Source: Sisyra terminalis
Lineage: Eukaryota; Arthropoda; Insecta; Neuroptera; Sisyridae
Length of the DNA: 64,000 nucleotides
Reading direction: 5' to 3'
Assembly (NCBI GenBank): GCA_958496175.1
Contig: OY292275.1
Coordinates: 34,363,701-34,427,700 of the forward strand
Shown here: positions 61,125-64,000 of the stretch, one piece after another
Position numbering within the stretch: the stretch's first letter is position 1
Layout of the letters: every line of letters begins with the position of its first letter
Notes under the pieces: model-generated
Database searches by the model: none
Told to the model about the DNA's origin: nothing
The model's input: the letters and a program-made list of their open reading frames with translations, nothing else
Position numbers and translations under genes: made by a program

Positions 61125-62565
61125 TTAAATGATTTGTCCATTGCTTCCAAAAAAGCGAGATTGAGCGTGACGTTGAATTCGTTTTCCAATTGTTTGTACG
61201 TGAAAACCAAGTTTTGAAAGTGCATCATGGTCTAATATTTTTCTACCGTCAAAAATGAACGCTGGTTTCATCATTCCTTGATATATTCGTTTAAAGTCCA
61301 AAGTCTATAGAAAATAAAATATGATTTCTTTCTAAAATTTTAATTTTTTTTGATTTTAAATAATACTTACAATAAATTCATCCCACTCAGTGCATACAAC
61401 CAAAGCATGAGTTCCTCGTGTGGCATCATAGGCATTTGAAAATGTTTTTACATTTTTACGAACATATTCTGGTTCTTCGGTTACCGATGGATGTGTTAAA
61501 TCCATCATAATTTGTGTTGATTCTACCTACAATTGTACATTCTTCATTTACAAAAAAAAGAGAAGAAATGATTGATTTTTTACTTTAGGATCATAAATAT
61601 TAAGAGAGGCGCCTTCATCTAATAACGTTTTACAAACATGGATAGCTGGGCTTTCTCGTGTATCACCAGTATTCTTTTTAAAAGCAAACCCAAGAACGGC
61701 AATGTTTTTTCCACTAACAGTATTAAATAGAGCTTCAATGATTTTGGCAGTAAACCTCGATTTTTGATACTCATTCATGTCGATTACTTGCTGCCAATAT
61801 AATGCTACTTCAGGTAAATTTAAACATTCACATATGTAAACCAAATTTAATATATCCTTTTGAAAACAGCTCCCACCAAAACCTGAAATCAGACAGGTTT
61901 ATTTCTTTATAAAATTTGGACGCAACCAAATTTTCCAATACAAAATTTGGTTGCATCCATTCTATGACTGGGAGAGTAGATTTGTGTTTAATAATTACCA
62001 ATGGAAGCTTGTAGGAATTTTGAACCAATTCGAGAATCAAGACCCACTGCTCTAGCCACTTCAGACACATCTGCCCCTGTAACTTCGCATACAGCCGACA
62101 AAGAGTTGATACTTGATATCCGTTGCGCCAAAAATGCATTAGCTGCCTAGATAAAAAAATAAAATTAAAACAATTGTTAGGAAAAGCAACTGAACTATAT
62201 ACCAATTTCGATAACTCTGACGACCAAGTATTTGTGGTTAAAATATTTTTTCTGGGAATCCAATTTTCATAAACTTGACAAAGTTTTTCAACAGCAGCAT
62301 GACCTTCGATTGAATCTTCGCCTCCAATCAAAACTCGGTCTGCATACAATAAGTCTTCGATCGCAGTTCCTTCCGCTAAAAACTCTGGATTTGATAAGAT
62401 TTGATATGAAACGCCGGGTTTTTGATTCGCTCGTAAAATATTTAAAATGCTCTCAGCAGCTCGAACTGGAACAGTACTTTTTTCTACAACAATTTTATTA
62501 CTGTTGGAACAATCTGCTATCATTCTTGCAGCCCCCTCCACATATTTTAAATCTGCAGCTCGACC
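61125..62565 (-). CDS. sgl: UDP-glucose 6-dehydrogenase (sugarless orthologue), 3' part
   Basis: Five exons: 62203-62565, 61999-62146, 61584-61882, 61371-61526, 61125-61304; 381 codons plus stop, in phase throughout. The fly protein is about 476 aa, so roughly the first 95 residues (NAD-binding start) lie in exon(s) beyond position 64000. Visible motifs: [28 protein letters not shown] (Glu of the active site), [13 protein letters not shown] with the substrate-binding Lys region replaced as usual in insects, [19 protein letters not shown] with the catalytic Cys, [19 protein letters not shown], and YDPKVESTQI in the UDP-binding domain. The enzyme oxidises UDP-glucose to UDP-glucuronate with two NAD+ in the cytosol, supplying glycosaminoglycan synthesis; Drosophila sugarless mutants fail in Wingless signalling for lack of heparan sulfate. 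No defects seen. Confidence 0.95.
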
Positions 62566-62740
62566 CTTCAAAATAATATTTTTATTAATTCCCTTTGTCT
62601 GAAGTTAAAAATATTTTACAAGAGAAGAGATGAAAACCTGAATTTAAATCTTAGGGAGGCCATCAATGGTAATTATAAGATAAAATTATTTCAGCAAGAA
62701 AAGAATTTAAAATAATTATTATATGAAACCATCATCTATA

Positions 62741-63000
62741 CTAATATATAAAATTCTTACGTCTGTCTGTACATTTCGATTTTGAACCCAATTTTAGGGT
62801 AATTATTTGTTTCAAGAGGCCCTTATTCCCAATTTAACATTTTTAAAATTTTTGTCTGTCTGTCTGTCTGTCTGTGTGTCCCGATTTAACTAAAGAACGG
62901 AACAACCGAATTTAATGAAATTTGGTATTAAGATACAACACAATTTCCCACAGACTATAGGCTACTTATCATTCAAAAAAAATAATAAGGGGAGGTATTT
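62741..63000 (+). repeat. Dispersed insect repeat with TCTG microsatellite
   Basis: ACTAATATATAAAATTCTTA then CGTCTGTCTGTAC, a (GTCT)n run at about 62854-62877, and AACCGAATTTAATGAAATTT. This combination is common in insect interspersed repeats; class not assigned. Confidence 0.5.
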
Positions 63001-63191
63001 CCAAGGGATGAAAACAGAAATTTTTACACTAGACAGATGATTTATGTATCATTGGAAAGGTAATTTAAAGTTAGAAAATAATCTATAAAAATATTTTTAG
63101 TTGAACTGATAAAAAGCACAGTAAATTCAATTTAAATTTTTAAAAATTGCCTCTTTGAAATATAAACCTTTATATATACAATTATAAAGTT

Positions 63192-63285
63192 GATGTTAAT
63201 AGCGTAATGGCTTACGTATCTAACATTCTGATGCTCCTAATTATAAAGACGTGGGTTCGAATCTTGCAGTGAATTTTTATTTTTA
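63192..63285 (+). repeat. tRNA-derived SINE-like segment
   Basis: An A-box-like TAGCGTAATGG (63200-63210) and a perfect B-box GGTTCGAATC (63254-63263) are spaced as in a tRNA promoter. A T/A-rich tail follows. Arms do not form a clean cloverleaf, so a functional tRNA is unlikely. Confidence 0.55.
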
Positions 63286-63339
63286 TTTTTTTTTACAAAA
63301 TTGTTGTAAATAGATTCTTAGAGTTGCTCAATAAGGACA

Positions 63340-63390
63340 TATTAACGAAAAAAAGTAATAGTAGTAGTAATAATAATAGTAATAAAACTT
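63340..63390 (+). repeat. TAA/TAG trinucleotide microsatellite
   Basis: AATAGTAGTAGTAATAATAA-type trinucleotide run, imperfect. Confidence 0.6.
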
Positions 63391-64000
63391 AAAGAAAATA
63401 CGTTTTAAAAACCGTGCATACATAAAATCCTGTATTTATAGATCCCCTCTGACTGATGAAATTTTAATATTCGTTGTATTCCTTATAAAAAGTAGAAATT
63501 TGATAAGAATTTTTTTTTTTTGAAAATTCCTACCCTAAAATAGTAAAAGGGGTGACTAAGTTTGAATGAGAAAATGTTAAATTAATCAACAATCAAAATT
63601 TTGAATTTAATAAGTGTAATTTAAAACTTATTATTAATTATTTAATTATAAATTTCTGTTTTTGTTATATCATTTTAATAACAACGTTTTAAATAACGTT
63701 ATTTCACTAAATTAGTATGAAAGTTTATGTAATACTTATTCTAACTAAGTGATTTTTAATTTTTGATTGTTTTTCAACAATCAAACTTTTTAAAATCTAA
63801 TTTTTATGAACCAATGATTGTGACCTGGAGCAATTATTTATTCTGTTGAAAAACATTAAGGGAGCAATTATTTGTCATATATTTCATTATCAATCAAAAT
63901 ATAAAATCTTCCAAACTAACTTTTCTTCGGTATTTAGAAAAATTGGAAAACCAATTATTGTTATTGAAAATAAATAAAATATTCGAATTTACTTCTACGC

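Larger units (their letters stand above)
62566..64000 (-). other. UGDH intron, with repeats
   Basis: Sequence upstream of the first visible UGDH exon; the dinucleotide-binding N-terminus was searched for by eye and not found, so the intron runs past the right edge. It carries a TCTG microsatellite, a widespread insect repeat head (ACTAATATATAAAATTCTT) and a tRNA-like segment. Confidence 0.6.

Noticed and set aside
63192..63275. Functional tRNA gene
   Set aside because: The promoter boxes are present, but the acceptor and anticodon arms do not pair cleanly.
62566..64000. N-terminal exon of UGDH within the window
   Set aside because: No dinucleotide-binding GAGYVG-type segment was found on the minus strand up to 64000.

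Overview
This window is a stretch of an AT-rich insect nuclear genome. The evidence is short (about 50-70 base) GT..AG introns between exons of conserved animal genes, recognisable insect orthologues, and abundant class II and non-LTR elements. I could not fix the insect order from sequence alone. All five conserved genes lie on the minus strand, so they read from high to low coordinates.

Layout. (1) 1-2824: the 5' part of a CFAP44-like ciliary WD-repeat gene, running off the left edge. (2) 3021-8072: a complete six-exon FGGY-family carbohydrate kinase, with a 3.1 kb first intron. Its stop is only about 0.2 kb upstream of the CFAP44-like start. (3) 12138-20102: a complete 12-exon Bre1 (RNF20/RNF40-type) histone H2B ubiquitin ligase. 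One intron holds an intronless, opposite-strand gene for a catalytically dead trypsin-like protein (14805-15611). (4) 20946-26332: nine coding exons of a serine-rich, coiled-coil protein, possibly of the quick-to-court family; its 5' exon(s) were not found. One of its introns holds a second opposite-strand candidate gene, a small secreted Cys-rich protein (22709-23869). (5) 26333-61124: about 35 kb with no convincing host exon. It is filled with transposon copies and AT-rich DNA and is either long 5' introns of gene 4 or intergenic. (6) 61125-62565: the last five exons of UDP-glucose 6-dehydrogenase (Drosophila sugarless), with the N-terminal exon(s) beyond the right edge.

Exon joins were worked out by hand from protein continuity and GT/AG sites. 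For FGGY, Bre1, the coiled-coil gene and UGDH the exon lengths sum to whole codons, which supports the models. The genes do not form a pathway: they are ciliary motility, sugar phosphorylation, chromatin ubiquitylation, a putative cytoskeletal protein and glycosaminoglycan precursor synthesis.

Mobile DNA includes a nearly full-length but broken mariner-like element (44323-45580), a second mariner remnant, and two copies of a hAT-type nonautonomous element. One of those hAT copies has a perfect 8-base target duplication and a second element nested inside it. There are also several MITE families with 2-3 copies here, a large foldback repeat (54003-54686), two 3' fragments of one non-LTR retrotransposon in opposite orientation, and a tRNA-derived segment. 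I found no CRISPR array, operon or phage. I found no clearly novel multi-gene system; the most distinctive host features are the two opposite-strand nested genes.
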